Assembly: GCA_032207245.1 (NCBI GenBank)
Contig: CM063503.1
Coordinates: 63,136,230-63,200,229, forward strand
DNA from: Pardosa pseudoannulata
Taxonomy: Eukaryota > Arthropoda > Arachnida > Araneae > Lycosidae
Direction of reading: 5' to 3'
Length of the DNA: 64,000 nt
The position numbers and the translations under genes are program-made. Below, piece by piece: positions 10,239 to 21,699 of this stretch (its first letter is position 1; the number at the start of each line of letters is the position of its first letter). The notes beneath the pieces are model-generated. The model was given only the letters and a program-made list of their open reading frames with translations, was not told the DNA's origin and searched no databases.

Positions 10239-13200
10239 TTAATATGGCTCTACAGAAAAAAATTATGAAGTAATGATATTACAAACGCTTATGTTTTACT
10301 CTATTTTTTAGGCATTGAGCTTTTGGATAAAGTTTCAAATAAAGATTTTACAAAGATGATTTTCGGACAAGTATTTCCAACCTATTAAAAGATTAAAAAA
10401 TTAGCTGTGGCTGCAGGAGTGTCCGAGATTGTGTTCTTCATTCAACATATTTGAATCCTTGTGTTATTTGAAGATGCTGGTATAGGATGAAAATTCCATG
10501 GTGTGATCGAAGTGAATTTTTAAATGTCTTCTATAATCATCCTGAACCAAGATTGTGCACTGTGGTGGAATGTACACTCTGGTGATCTTAAACAACATTG
10601 CAGTTGAAAAGCAATTGGAGTTCCCAGTGAAAGTTTTTGTGAAAATGTAATTAAGAAATGCGTATTTGACACCCTTTCTACTCGTTATCAAACTTTTTAT
10701 GTTACATATAACATTGACTATTAAGGACGAACACTGTAAAAGGTGGACCTATGTATAGGAATCCCCCTTAAGTGGAAGAATCTGCTGTTATTCATTTCTT
10801 ATATAGTATTTAAATTATTAATAGTTAAATAAAAGCTGCTTATTTTTGGATGAAACGGGATTCCTTATTTGTTATTGATTGAATAATTGAGTATTCGACT
10901 ATGTAGATGAAAATTCGTTTAAGTGATTAAAATGTTTGGAAAACTTTTATATCTGAATTGAACGAAAATATTAGAAGTTTTGCATAATGGATTCTTGTTT
11001 AAGTTTCAAGTTCTAGGGAAATGTTTTACTCGTAGAGGAATGTTGTATTTGGTTTTATTGATACCAAGTAGGTACCAGATGTACCTTTATTTCTTATTCA
11101 GCCTTTTCCCCTAACGGAAAGATTGGTAACTGAAATACGCAGAATGTTGGTTCTTTCCCTAACTTAATACCTATTTACAAATGTTTAAAAAAAAAAAAAT
11201 CCCCAAAGTATATTGGTATTTCTAATGTAATTTTCTGAAGCAGTTTCTAATAACAACACTAAACTAACTAAATAACAATATCAATTTCTAAAATGGAAAT
11301 AGTTTAGAAGTTTTGTTGAATAATGTTATGACACGTCATTACACTTGGTTAAACTTAGCAAGTTAAAAAAACCAAAAAGTTTAACGAAATTAACTTAGCT
11401 GTTCAAATAATTATAATAATAAAATTAACCATTTTTTTTCTAATAAAATCATTGCCATTTCTCTACCCTCGCAGCATTAATAATCAAACTGCGTAAGTTC
11501 TGTATTCGAAATTCAATTATAAAAATTAGCTTACCTACAAACCAAAAGCTTAAAAAAAGAACATGCTTAAATTTTCGTAAAATTATCAAAATATTAAAAA
11601 TTGATTTCAAATTATAAACATAAATAATTAAATTAATTTTAAACTAAACGTTAAAAAACGTAAAAATAAAATAAAATTTCTACTTCGATTACTAAATAAT
11701 TAATAATTAAAAAAAGTTAATCATTTTTCATATTTTCAGGTAAATCTTAATCAAGTAAAGAAGAGGTTCTGCGTCTTGTGGGTTGGATATGAGTATGTGT
11801 ATTCAGCTTAGTATTTTTAGTTTATTTTATAATTTTAATGTGTACATTGGTTAGTTGTAATTGGACCTTAATTTCATTTCAGTGTATAGTCTTACTTTTT
11901 CGTATGGATTGTTTTTAGACTATTTGTCTGCTTTTATTGATGTACTTACGGCGACCTTGAGCGTTTCATATGATTAAAATGGCCATTTAACCGGAAAGTG
12001 GGGGGTTGTAATCCCCCCCACCGCTTCAAGTACACAAATTCCTTTTCCATATTCGTTCCAATTCTTTATTTTTTATATTTGTTTCCTTTTAATTAATATT
12101 TAATTTAGTTTTTCTTGATAGTAGCATGGCGCATCAGGATTGCTAATGAAATTCTTATTTAATCTTTTATTGTTATACACACACATACAAACAATAATCC
12201 TTTTTGGTAGCAGTTGCGTCTGGCATATTGGGTAATTTCTGTCTTTATTATATCATATGCGATTAGGAGAAATATTGAGTATTTCAAATTTGAAAGTGTC
12301 TCTACTACCTTTTACTTTTAGTAGGGTGCATTGCTGACAAATCTGGAGATCTGTGAACGGGATATCACATATTTGACCATCAGTAAGTCAAGTAAAAACT
12401 GCTTACTGATAAAGATATTTTGCATTTTCGAACATAGAACATGTATTAATTCTTAGTAATAAAAAAATGCATTTTATAGATCGGAAATTCAGAAAAAAAA
12501 AGGAAGGTGTTAAATTTGTATTAATATTTTTATCCCCAATTGTACAATAACTTTTTTTGTTTTTGTTCCTCAAGATTTTTTATTTCTTTGGGCCAGGCCA
12601 AAAAAAAAAAAATTGGTCCAAATTCAAGCCAAAAAAATTGAGTAATTTAGAAATTCATTTTATTTTGACATGTTTTTGCTCGGGAAGGGTAATGCTTCTG
12701 TTTTCGTCATCTTTGTTTTTTAATTTAATAACTTCCCTTCTGAAGATAAGTTTTTATTTAAATGGACTGTAGTTAGATCTTGTAAACAGAATCTCTTTGT
12801 AAGATGATAAGAGTTTCAAAATTAATTTATTTTGTTTTGAAACTAATGTGCGTGAAACCTCAATACCAAGAATGCTGGTTTATGTAAAAGCAATGTATTT
12901 ATGTAAAAGTGGTTAAAATCTCAAAGTAAAATATTTTAAAAGTTTTTGTTTTAGAAGTAAGTCATTTGAAAATACTCCATAAGCATTCTTTATACACTTG
13001 ATAGGGTCATTTTTTCATAGCATCATTTAGTGTAATTACGTGGTAGACTAAGGTTTATAATTATTTATATTTTTTATAATTATTTGCGACATCTAATTAA
13101 ATAATGATAATTAAGGATGGTGTCATATAAAAGAGCTTAGAAAGTTCATCAAATCATTTCAATTGACAAAGAAAAAGAATTTTAATGAATTATCAGTTTA

Positions 13201-13377
13201 AAAAAAGAAGTTTCCCTTTGCCCAGTCACAAATACAATCGACTTCGCTTAATTGATCGTGGTTAATGTTATCAATCACTTATTGTTATCGAAATCACTTG
13301 GTCCCGATTTTCTCTATTCACTTGTATGTTAAAATTGTCGTCTTATGTGATTATTACATCGGTTAATGTTATCAGTT

Positions 13378-13614
13378 TTCGAACCTCATGTTAACTGGCA
13401 AAGAAGTATTCACAATCTATTCAGAAGGAACTCATCCTTTCTTTTCCTTCGCTGTTGTTTGAATTTGTGAAAATACTCCCTCTTAATGTTTATCACGTTT
13501 GATATTTTTCGAACCTCATGTTAACTGGCAAAGAAGTATTCACAATCTATTCAGAAGGAACTCATCCTTTCTTTTCCTTCGCTGTTGTTTGAATTTGTGA
13601 AAATACTCCCTCTT
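13378..13614. repeat. 130-bp-period direct duplication inside the Tigger element
   Basis: A block of about 107 bp beginning tttcgaacctcatgttaact occurs twice, starting at 13378 and 13508 and ending in actccctctt each time. The two copies look identical, so the duplication is recent relative to the decay of the element. Confidence 0.9.
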
Positions 13615-13802
13615 CCAACTAGGGAAATAGAGAATGAACAAAGGAGTGGGAAATTACACGTTCCTGATATTTTTCAGAAATACGCACACCCAGCTGGTGG
13701 TCAATAGTTGTCAGATAAGCAGAAAGCAACACATTCTTATCAGAACCGAGAAGGAACGTATTCACATTTTATGCCTTGCTAGCTTACAGGCAGCTTGTCG
13801 AT

Positions 13803-13922
13803 ATGGGAGCTAGAAAGCGAAAGGATTTAACGTTAAAACAAAAGATCGAAATTTTAAATCGATTTGACAGGTTGATTAGGATTAAGAACAATTTATCAAT
13901 GAGTTCTTGGAAAAAAATGTAG
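13803..13922 (+). pseudogene. Tigger/pogo transposase N-terminal stub
   Basis: ATG opens 39 codons and ends in TAG. The start, GARKRKDLTLKQKIEILNRF, is the characteristic basic opening of the CENP-B/psq helix-turn-helix that Tigger transposases use to bind their ends. No DDE catalytic domain follows before the right terminal repeat at about 14100. Confidence 0.72.
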
Positions 13923-14147
13923 ACAGTCAACAAGTGATCAATTTTTTTTAATTATACATACAAATATTATGTTTTAAAGAATAATATACATAAATGCAGG
14001 ATAATATAAGATGTGTTTTTTCATTTTGTTTTGAAATGTAGTACGTGTAAATTAAAGGGGGAGTGAACTTATCTAATTTTGCATATCGTTTATTGTTAAC
14101 AAAATCACGGTGTCCGAAACTGATCACATTAAGCGGAGTTCACTGTA

Positions 14148-14708
14148 TACTACAATCAGAATTTGTATCTGTAAAAAATTAGCTGAATTTTATTTTATGA
14201 CTTATATTGTGAATGGACGTTTAGGCTGCAAGTCGCCGTCAGTCAAACCGTCCAACAGTAAAATTCTCCCCCAAGTTAATAGTGTTATTGACTGATTTTC
14301 ACTTTAAAGTGCTGTTGCAACATAAGGACGAAGCTAACAATACCCTTTCATGCTGGTTGTTACTTTAAAATTGAACTCTCATATCCATAGCTTGCAGATC
14401 GTTTAATAGAACTTTAAAATTTATTTGTAAAGCGCACAGGTACCTGTCAAACCTGTTTCTCTACGGGAATTATAAAATTGAACCCATTAGGTGATTTATT
14501 GTAACATTGCCTAGAACTTCGCCAATATATCAATAATGAAGATATTTTCCGCCCTGCATGTATTCAAATTTGCTTAATTTTAGTTATGCTTTCTGCTTAT
14601 ATATTTACTTATTCATATATTAATATATACATAAACGCGAGCGAGCGCGCACATACACATGCACGCACTTTTGCTGTAAATATTAGTTTTTTAGAAAGAA
14701 AAGTAATG
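14148..14708. other. Nothing recognised
   Basis: Spacer between the Tigger element and the next hAT element. It has a short CG-containing stretch near 14637-14670 (gcgagcgagcgcgcac) but no gene or repeat I can name. Confidence 0.4.
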
Positions 14709-14781
14709 ATTTATACCAGGGCTTCGAACCGTAATTTTTTTTGTTCCGGTTTTCGTTCCGGTTCAACTAAAAAATTAATAT

Positions 14782-14907
14782 CGGTTCAGTTCCGGTTTTC
14801 GCTCCGCCAAAAATAACGGTTTTCGGTTCAGTTCCGGTTTTCGCTCCGCCAAAAATAACGGTTTTCGGTTCAGTTCCGGTTTTCGCTCCGCCAAAAATAA
14901 CTGTTTT
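14782..14907. repeat. Three 42-bp tandem repeats in the hAT subterminal region
   Basis: Units start at 14782, 14824 and 14866, each opening cggttcagttccggttttcg followed by ctccgccaaaaataac. Repeated subterminal motifs of this kind are where hAT transposases typically bind. Confidence 0.9.
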
Positions 14908-15194
14908 CGTTTCAGTTCCAAATGAATAATTTCATTTTATGTATATTCTTATTTGTACTAAAAATATAATTCTATCATAAACAAAAAATGTAATTCTATC
15001 AAAATTTAGAAGATTTTATTCTTTTTTTAATTGGTACACTATGTGAATTGATACAAACAGCAGGTACGATAAGAGCGGCGAGCATTGGTATTGTTATCCA
15101 TTATCAAAATCGCATTTGACAACTAGGTTCATGATTACCCACATTCGTCGTTTGACTCTCACATCGTGCACTTGGCCTTGCAATAATTATGTAA

Positions 15195-15330
15195 AAAATA
15201 TATTATTTATTTAACCTATGAAAATTGCCTCTAATTATTAATATATCTTCTAACGTGGTTTCACTGAGATTACTTCTGTTGTCTCGGAGAATAAATTTCA
15301 AACCTGAAAACGCTCTTTCAACAAATATCA
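15195..15330 (-). pseudogene. hAT transposase C-terminal remnant
   Basis: The - strand reads, with frame breaks, ERAFSGLKFILRDNRSNL and then SETTLEDILIIRGNF. ER.FS..K followed by a Leu-rich helix is the hAT dimerisation motif. Only this part of the protein remains. Confidence 0.65.
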
Positions 15331-15652
15331 AAATAGGAAATCGAGAAGCAGTATACATGTAATGATAATTATAAGTTGACGTTAAATTAGAAAATATTGA
15401 TAAGTTGATAACAGTAACAAAATGACTGAAAGATATATCGAACCGAAATAAACCGATATTTTTTTCGGTTCAATTCTGGTTTTCGTTCTGACCAAAATAA
15501 CGGTTTTTTTCGGTTTTCGGTTCAGTTCCGGTTCGAAGCCCTGATTTATACATACATGCAAAATTATTTAAATCTATTAACAATTTTTATTTTTTGAAAG
15601 TGAAAAACCTGAAAGTAAAGACAATTGTTTAAATTTGTTTCGGATTTAAAGT

Positions 15653-15813
15653 AGTCGAACGATGGCCGAATGTTAGAGCGCTGTTCTTCGGTGCCAGAGT
15701 TCGCGGATTTGAATCCCGCTGCTGACATGAATGTTCGTAGCCATCCGAAATCTGTTTTTAGCAGCAGGTCCCGGTCTCATTAACCCTCGTGAGCAAGACA
15801 ATACACCGTAGAG
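15653..15813 (+). mobile_element. SINE copy 6, left part (split by a hAT insertion)
   Basis: The head gatggccgaatgttagagcg, B box ggatttgaatcccgct, body ttcgtagccatccgaaatct and ggtcccggtctcatt are present. The copy is interrupted within its tail at ccgtagag, which is the hAT target site. The remaining tail resumes after 18421. Confidence 0.85.
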
Positions 15814-18421
15814 CAGTGATTCTCCACCTGTGGGGCGCGCCCCCCTAGGGGGGCGCGAGAGCATATCCAAGAGAAAATGTTATTTAAAAAAATTGATTAA
15901 GAAACTGAAAGGAAAGAACACACACACATACAAAACAAAATACATTTCGACATATTTAATAATTAACTTATTAAATTAAAACAACTTACTAAATTAAAAA
16001 CAAATTTAATAATTATTAGTGACTTCCTTGGGCCTGTCTTTCAGAGCAAAGTTTTTCGAAGGAGGGTTTAATATTAGAAACAGACACTCTCAATTCTTTT
16101 TCTATATTTAGCTGAGATCTCTATTTTGTCTTCAAAGAAGCCACCGCAGAAAATCCAGTTTCACAAAGGTAAGATGTTGAAAATGGTAGTAGAATGCGAA
16201 ATGCCCTTGTTTTTAGTACAGAAAACTCATCATCCACTCCTGCCCAAAATTCAAAGAGTGATTTATTACTAAATTGTCTTTTGGTTTCGCCGCTTGCCGT
16301 GAAGTCTATGAAGGTTTCTTCCTCTTCAATTGAGAGTCCTTCGGGAGTATTTTGAAATGGATCCCTCACCCACTTGTAACTTGATATCAGTTTGTCGTCA
16401 GCAAGAAAGTACTTTTTAAAATTCTTTGCTAGCATTGCTAAATGATTTTCAATGGTTGCAAAAACAACTTTTACATGTTTTACATGTTGTTACATGCCTT
16501 GTAAGTTTTAATACAATCATTCAAATTTGCAAACATTGTTAAGTTTTCTTGCTTTAAATTTCTGCTCCACAATTCCAATTTCCTACAAAAAGCATTAACT
16601 TTATCACTCGTATCCAATATATGTGTATTTGCTCCTTGCAGATGAAGATTCAAGTTATTTAATTTCTCGAATATGTCGACCATGTAGCTCAATTTCATCA
16701 CAAATAAACTATCGCGAAAATTCTCAGCTTCAGGTCTGTTTTCCTCTTCTAGGAAAACGGCGATTTCTTCTTTTAATTCATAAACACGTTGCAAAAATTT
16801 CCCTCGTGATAACCATCTTGCCTCGCAATAAAATAGTAACGCTGAATGTACTGCACCCATGTCTTTACAAAGTGCGGAAAAGATTCTTGATTTCAGGGGT
16901 CTCATTTTTATATAATTTACTACGGTTACAACCGTAGTTAACACAATATTCAAACCAGGACTCATTTCTTTGGAAGCCAAAGCTTCTCTGTGGATTTAGC
17001 AATGTGTCCAGACGCACTGTGGGGATTTTTGTTTCACAAGTGCTTGAATACTTTGGAATCTTTCGGACATAGAACGAGCACCATCGGTGCATATTCCGAC
17101 GCAATTTTTCCATTCTATGTTTGCCTCGTTCATAAAATCATTTAAGATAGCAAATAATGCGAGTGCTGTTGCTTTGAGTTCTATTTTTTTGCAGAAAAGT
17201 AATTCTTCTACTACTGACAAATCATCACAAAATCTAACATAGGCAATGAAATGAGCATCTTTATTACTATCTGTTGCCTCATCGAGTTGTATTGAAAACA
17301 ATTTGTCACGCAACTTCGACAAAAGCTGACACTCTACATCTTCAGCTATATCAGCAATTCGACGGGCAACAGTATCATTTGAAACAGGTATAGACTGCAA
17401 TTGTTTTGCAAAATTATCTCCAAACATAATTTCTACAATCTCAATTGCGGCTGGCAAAATAAGCTCTTCACCAATGGTGTGAGGCTTTTTACATCTGGCT
17501 GTTTTATATGAAAGTTTGTAAGAGGCAATTAAAGCTTTTTCATTCACAGACAAAGTTTTTTTAAACAATGATTTTTGCTTTTCATATGATTTTAATTTTA
17601 ATTCGAAGAATTCTCTGGGTTTGTTTACGTACTCACTATGAAGCGTTTCCAAATGTCGTTTAAGTTTATTAGGTTTCATGCTGTCTGCCGCCAACATTTT
17701 TGAGCAAATGATACACAGGGGCCTTTCTTCTTCATTTACTTCAGTACTAGTGAACCCAAAATTTAAGTATTCTTGAGAATATTTTCTTGATTTTATTTTC
17801 GGAACCACGCTCGTCTGTGTACTTGTTGATGCTTGTCTATCGTCTAATGCTCGCTTACGCCCGCTTAAAAATTTATCCATGATTCTGCATAAGTCTGCTG
17901 CCGTGAATATTTAATACCGTGAATTGCAATTACACGAAAATATATATAACATACACATTAAGAATAGATTCAATAGCGATAAGAAGGATCGACTCGAATG
18001 AGATTGTCTGGAATTGAAATTGGCGTCATAGAACTTTCTCCTTCTCCCTATGAGAAAACATTTGTTCACATCTGCGCACGCTCCTAACTTAACTTTTAAG
18101 CTGACCAGACAAATTCCAGACAAATCGAAACTTCTCGCGAAACCGTGAGAATGCCCGACATGGCAGGACGCAAGAGCAATAAAAAGGCATAGGATTATTG
18201 TTTTTTCAATGCTGAGTATCAGTGTTGCAAAATGTCAATAAATTTCCGTATTCTTGGTAATTTGCAAAGTTTAAAATTAAGGTTGTAGTGCAGGTTTAGC
18301 GCCATAATGCTCAAAATACATTATTATTGTATACATTTTATTGTACGCGGTGGGGAGGGGGGCGCGATGAAAATTATGATTGAAAATTGGGCCGTGAATA
18401 CTAAAAGGTTGAGAAACACTG
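15814..18421 (-). mobile_element. hAT transposon (2.6 kb) inserted in a SINE
   Basis: An exact 8-bp TSD, ccgtagag, lies at 15806-15813 and 18422-18429. The ends are inverted: cagtgattctccacct on the left and cagtgtttctcaacct as the reverse complement of the right. Just inside are GC-rich ggggcgcg tracts. One nearly full-length transposase gene (16016-17880, - strand) lies inside, so this is a relic of an autonomous copy. Removing the element and one TSD joins the two SINE halves seamlessly. Confidence 0.95.
16016..17880 (-). pseudogene. hAT transposase, ZBED5-like, broken
   Basis: Starts at ATG 17880. Parts, in residue numbers of the first frame: a BED zinc finger (C56, C59, H76, H81), then catalytic-region Asp200 in FSIQLDEATDS and Asp266 in CTDGARSM. 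Past the first stop comes the RW block in ARWLSRGKFLQRV, and finally the C-terminal dimerisation block with CETGFSAVASLK. Three lesions break it: a TAA at about 16996 after VWTHC, a frameshift near 16440-16490, and a TAG at 16121-16123. The last frame then runs on to a stop at 16016. The protein would cut and paste DNA at the element's ends; this copy cannot make a full product. Overall similarity in layout is to ZBED5/SCAND3-like hAT proteins of animals. Confidence 0.9.
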
Positions 18422-18429
18422 CCGTAGAG

Positions 18430-18444
18430 CTCCAATCCAAACCC
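18430..18444 (+). mobile_element. SINE copy 6, right remnant
   Basis: ctccaatccaaaccc continues the SINE tail that was interrupted by the hAT insertion; other copies end gcactccaaacc. Confidence 0.75.
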
Positions 18445-18544
18445 GATTTAAAATCCTTTTCAGTCAAAAGATTTTTCAGAAGAATGTATATTAACAGGTT
18501 TTAAAGTAGCTTATTTTCCATTTCTGCTTATGCAGTGCATTTGG

Positions 18545-18665
18545 TTGCTCATATTATACTGCGCAAAATGTGACATAGGCATGCAAATAATTTGCTTTTA
18601 TCAATATAAAAAAAATAAATTATTTGCATGCCTATGTAATATATTGCGCAGTATAATACGAGCAA
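18545..18665. repeat. Near-perfect 120-bp hairpin (MITE-like)
   Basis: Two arms of about 50 bp are reverse complements with a few mismatches. The left arm runs from ttgctcatattatactgcgc to cataggcatgcaaataattt; the right arm mirrors it and ends ...cgagcaa. The loop of about 20 bases is AT-rich. It is a fold-back element or could be transcribed as a long hairpin RNA. Confidence 0.85.
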
Positions 18666-19526
18666 TGTGTTAAGTATTCTTTAATTGTTTCAGAATTATT
18701 TCTGCACACACAAAACCATTGTCATGTTTTTTAAGATTTTTTTCGGGGTGGGGGGTTGAAGCAGCAAAAGTTATGCTGTTATTTGTAAAAAATAAATCAT
18801 TAAAACTCCAGATATTGCTCTTAATATATACTGCTCTTGAGTAGCACAGGCGAATTTTACTGTATGAATAATGTACAATTTAATAATTAAAAAGTTGTTT
18901 TTGTGACAAATTATGCATTCTCCTTTTATCTATAGTCTAGGGTGAACACACGTATATTCATTCTAAGTAATTATTTTTTAAAAATCAAGAAGTGATGATT
19001 TAAATGAGAAGTGAATCTTAACTTTTCAGTTAGCTCACATGCAAAATTGTCTTTCGTACTAAAAGTATTAATTTCTAGTAAATTTATTTATTTATTTATT
19101 TATTTATTTTTTTTATTTTTTTTTTTTATTTATTTTTTTTTTTAAGATTAAACTAATAGCTATTTCTTACACTATGCCTAAAACTTCAACCTCCCGACCG
19201 TGTAAACAGAAGTCGGATTTCTTTTTTTGGTATTTATATACTTAAGCTAAAAGCAAAGATTTAATACATAACTTCAAATTTCAGGCCTACAGTAAATTTT
19301 GTTTTTTTACATAAGTACTAATGAATGTTTCCAAATCGCTATTTTAGAATATAGTATTTTTACATGAAGTGAATTTTCTGTATTTCTAAATGTATCTTAC
19401 ATTTTCATTGTATAAAATGTCTTCTGATTCAGACGGTCAGGACATAAAAATTGAGTTTTAAAACCCCCATTTTTGACAAGGATAAGTAAATTGGAGTTTG
19501 TATTGTGTGTCATTCTACGTCATTAA
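18666..19526. other. AT-rich spacer with a TTTA-rich run
   Basis: No gene. 19080-19145 is a (TTTA)n and poly-T low-complexity run; the remainder is unassigned. Confidence 0.45.
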
Positions 19527-20081
19527 CCCCTTCCGGTATGATTTAATAATGAAAAACTGTGCATGAAATAACCATTTAATTTTTATTTAAAAAACTTGTT
19601 TCATTTTACAATTCTTACATATTCTTAATTAAAATCCACTTTTTACATAGTGTTAAATAATATCAGAAATAGTAAAATTAAAAAAATATCAAAGCAAAAC
19701 ATTAATAAGGTATACAGATAATAGTCTTCAAGCTACTTTTCGAAACAAAGTGCAAAGGAATTCTTAATTGTTTACACCGCCAAGTAGTCTCATTTTTAAT
19801 TTGATTCCTGTAACACACACGACATTTCTTAGTAGGTTTTCTTTGATTCTCATTAATTTGGCAATGACTTGTACCAAGAAATTCTAAGTAAACAATATGT
19901 AATAGTGACTTGTGATTTTCACAAGTGATAAAAGTGTTGCCAAATTCAGTACACTAGAAATTTTAAACTAAATTATCATATTTAACAGTAACTTTAATCG
20001 CATGACGAATGTAGCTCGTCATTGTGCGGTATGGAATGAAAAACTAATGACGAGCTAGACTCGTCATTTTACCGGAAGGGG
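19527..20081 (-). mobile_element. piggyBac element, internally deleted
   Basis: TTAA flanks both sides (19523-19526 and 20082-20085). The terminal repeats are CCCCTTCCGGTA on the left and, reading inward, the same sequence on the right. Near the right end there is a palindrome-rich stretch (atgacgagctagactcgtca). The - strand keeps the Cys-rich C-terminus of the transposase (19745-19900). It does not share end sequence with the other piggyBac-type element at 6834-7465 beyond the initial CCC. Confidence 0.88.
19745..19900 (-). pseudogene. piggyBac transposase Cys-rich C-terminal domain
   Basis: The - strand reads HCQINENQRKPTKKCRVCYR, then a run ending WRCKQLRIPLH. The spaced Cys/His residues after a Lys-rich run match the zinc-binding tail by which piggyBac transposases recognise their ends. 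The DDD catalytic core is deleted. Confidence 0.75.
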
Positions 20082-20282
20082 TTAAAGCATCAACATTTTT
20101 CTTGCTCTGTATAAATGATCTTTTAAAAGAAAAAAAAAAAGTCGTGGTTAAAACACTTTACATCAAATGTTTTTAATTCTCATTTCATAAAAGTATTTGC
20201 AATAATAATTTATTCATTTTACGGGTTATGGTATGTTTAATGTTAAACAGCACTGGTTAATCAACAACACATTTAAACGTAT

Positions 20283-20285
<3 letters not shown>

Positions 20286-20341
<56 letters not shown>
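20286..20341. repeat. (AT)n microsatellite
   Basis: About 55 bp of TA alternation. Confidence 0.95.
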
Positions 20342-20345
<4 letters not shown>

Positions 20346-21538
20346 TCATTTTTATAAATTAGTAGTAATTATAAAGCAAACGTTTAATTATCGAAAAATG
20401 GTCTTCACAAACCCAAAGAGTTGATTTATATAACAGTTTAGGATTTAATTTTTTATACCTTTCCATGACATAAGTCTGAGTTTTACTTATACTGGGATTT
20501 ATGAAAACGCAGAATTTCTTTTCACTGCAATAAGTTATTGTATTCGTAATGAGTGGCACAATACAATAATTAGAATATGGCTGTTTAATGGTACTCACAG
20601 TAAAAAAAGTATAATAAATCCGAATTTTTGAACAGGAACAAATTAAAGTCGCGATATCCAACAAAGAAATGCAGTGGGTGTTTTCATGAACTGTGACGTC
20701 ACAAGACTGGCGTAGGGAAAGTAGCATTTTCCAAAGACTGTAAATAGTGCGACATAAATGCTATTCGTAATGACTAATTAGGGTTTAAAATAAGATAAAA
20801 AAAGGTTCTGTCCTTAATTTTTTTTCTATTGCTTGAAAATAAAATTAGAAAACTTGAAAATCCCCCATTAAGAGTCCATTGATCATAAGAGACTGAAAAT
20901 AGGCAATACAGACATCATCATCATCATCATCATCATTCCGCTCCAACTGTCAAACTAGTATAAATTTCAGCAAGACAATATTATCAGATGAAGCTTTTTC
21001 CACTTCGCACATCTTTATAAATTAACATATTCACATGTGATATTTTTTTTTTATAGCTTGTACTTCTATAAAATTTAACCCTTTTTAAAAATTCATAATT
21101 GTAAAATATTTGCGTTCATAGGAGACAACATCAAAGTTTTTCAAAAGTAATTTAAAATTAAATATTTTTTTCCCTTAAAAAAAAGTTTATTTCCAGGGCG
21201 AGCCCTATAATTTTTGCCACTGTTGGTAAACCCCAAAAATACTGCTCCCCCCCCCCAAAGCTTTAAAAAAACATCTAAGTTAAAATCTCTAAATTTTCAA
21301 GAAAAAAATATAATTGTTAACCAGGAATATGACATAATTAAGACAATAATGCTAATACTGATTTTGCGCAATTCAAACGGTTTTGCCACTCCTAAATTTT
21401 GCCTACAAGTAGAAAAAAAATTTCATTGCAACATGGAGCTAGGGAAATACAATAAGGCCGGTACCCAACCAAATTTTAAAGCTGTGCGATCAGACAAGAA
21501 TAGAAGTTTCCCTGCTTCCTGTTTTGAAATATTTTAAA
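20342..21538. other. Unassigned, no clear gene
   Basis: A 122-codon open frame on the - strand (20359-20727) has no known motif and no splice or start context I trust. A (CAT)n repeat lies at 20913-20936. The stretch 21193-21530 contains a C-rich run and a 107-codon open frame without a recognisable domain. Confidence 0.4.
20913..20936. repeat. (CAT)n microsatellite
   Basis: Eight tandem trinucleotides. Confidence 0.9.
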
Positions 21539-21695
21539 GGCCCTTACTCTGGACATTGCGGTTCGTTTCGAACCTTCGTTGTGACGTCATTTTGACGTCA
21601 GATTGCGGACATTATGTGAGCAAATGATCAAGCTGACGTCAAAATTATGTCACAACGAACGTTCGACTCGGTTCGCAACGTCCAGAGTAAGCCCC
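21539..21695. mobile_element. 157-bp MITE with long terminal inverted repeats
   Basis: The left arm opens ggcccttactctggacattg and the right arm, reverse-complemented, opens ggggcttactctggacgttg. The arms match for about 60 bp. TAAA flanks both sides (21535-21538 and 21696-21699). The element carries repeated tgacgtca (CRE-like) motifs near its centre. The type could not be assigned from the termini alone. Confidence 0.88.
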
Positions 21696-21699
21696 TAAA

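Larger units (their letters stand above)
8683..13234. other. Long non-coding stretch
   Basis: No confident gene. Contents seen: a possible short exon at 8933-9023, an (AT)n run at 10179-10233, and a small C/G hairpin near 12000-12020 (ggggggttgtaatcccccc). The rest is AT-rich sequence with only short, motif-less open frames. Confidence 0.45.
13235..14145 (+). mobile_element. Tigger/pogo-type element, non-autonomous
   Basis: The ends are inverted and TA-flanked. The left begins caatcgacttcgcttaattg and the reverse complement of the right begins cagtgaactccgcttaatgt. Such CGCTTAAT ends are typical of Tigger elements. The interior has the N-terminal end of a CENP-B-like transposase (13803-13922) and a direct duplication (13378-13614). 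Confidence 0.8.
14717..15543 (-). mobile_element. hAT element with CAGGGCTTCGAACC ends
   Basis: An exact 8-bp TSD, atttatac, lies at 14709-14716 and 15544-15551. The left end cagggcttcgaacc is mirrored by ggttcgaagccctg on the right. The subterminal regions are full of ggttcggttttcgg-type repeats on both sides. A decayed transposase C-terminus is on the - strand. Confidence 0.9.

Noticed and set aside
16623..16937. 104-codon + strand frame
   Set aside because: Antisense shadow of the hAT transposase pseudogene.
20359..20727. 122-codon - strand frame
   Set aside because: No motif, no splice or promoter context, unremarkable codon pattern; kept only as unassigned.
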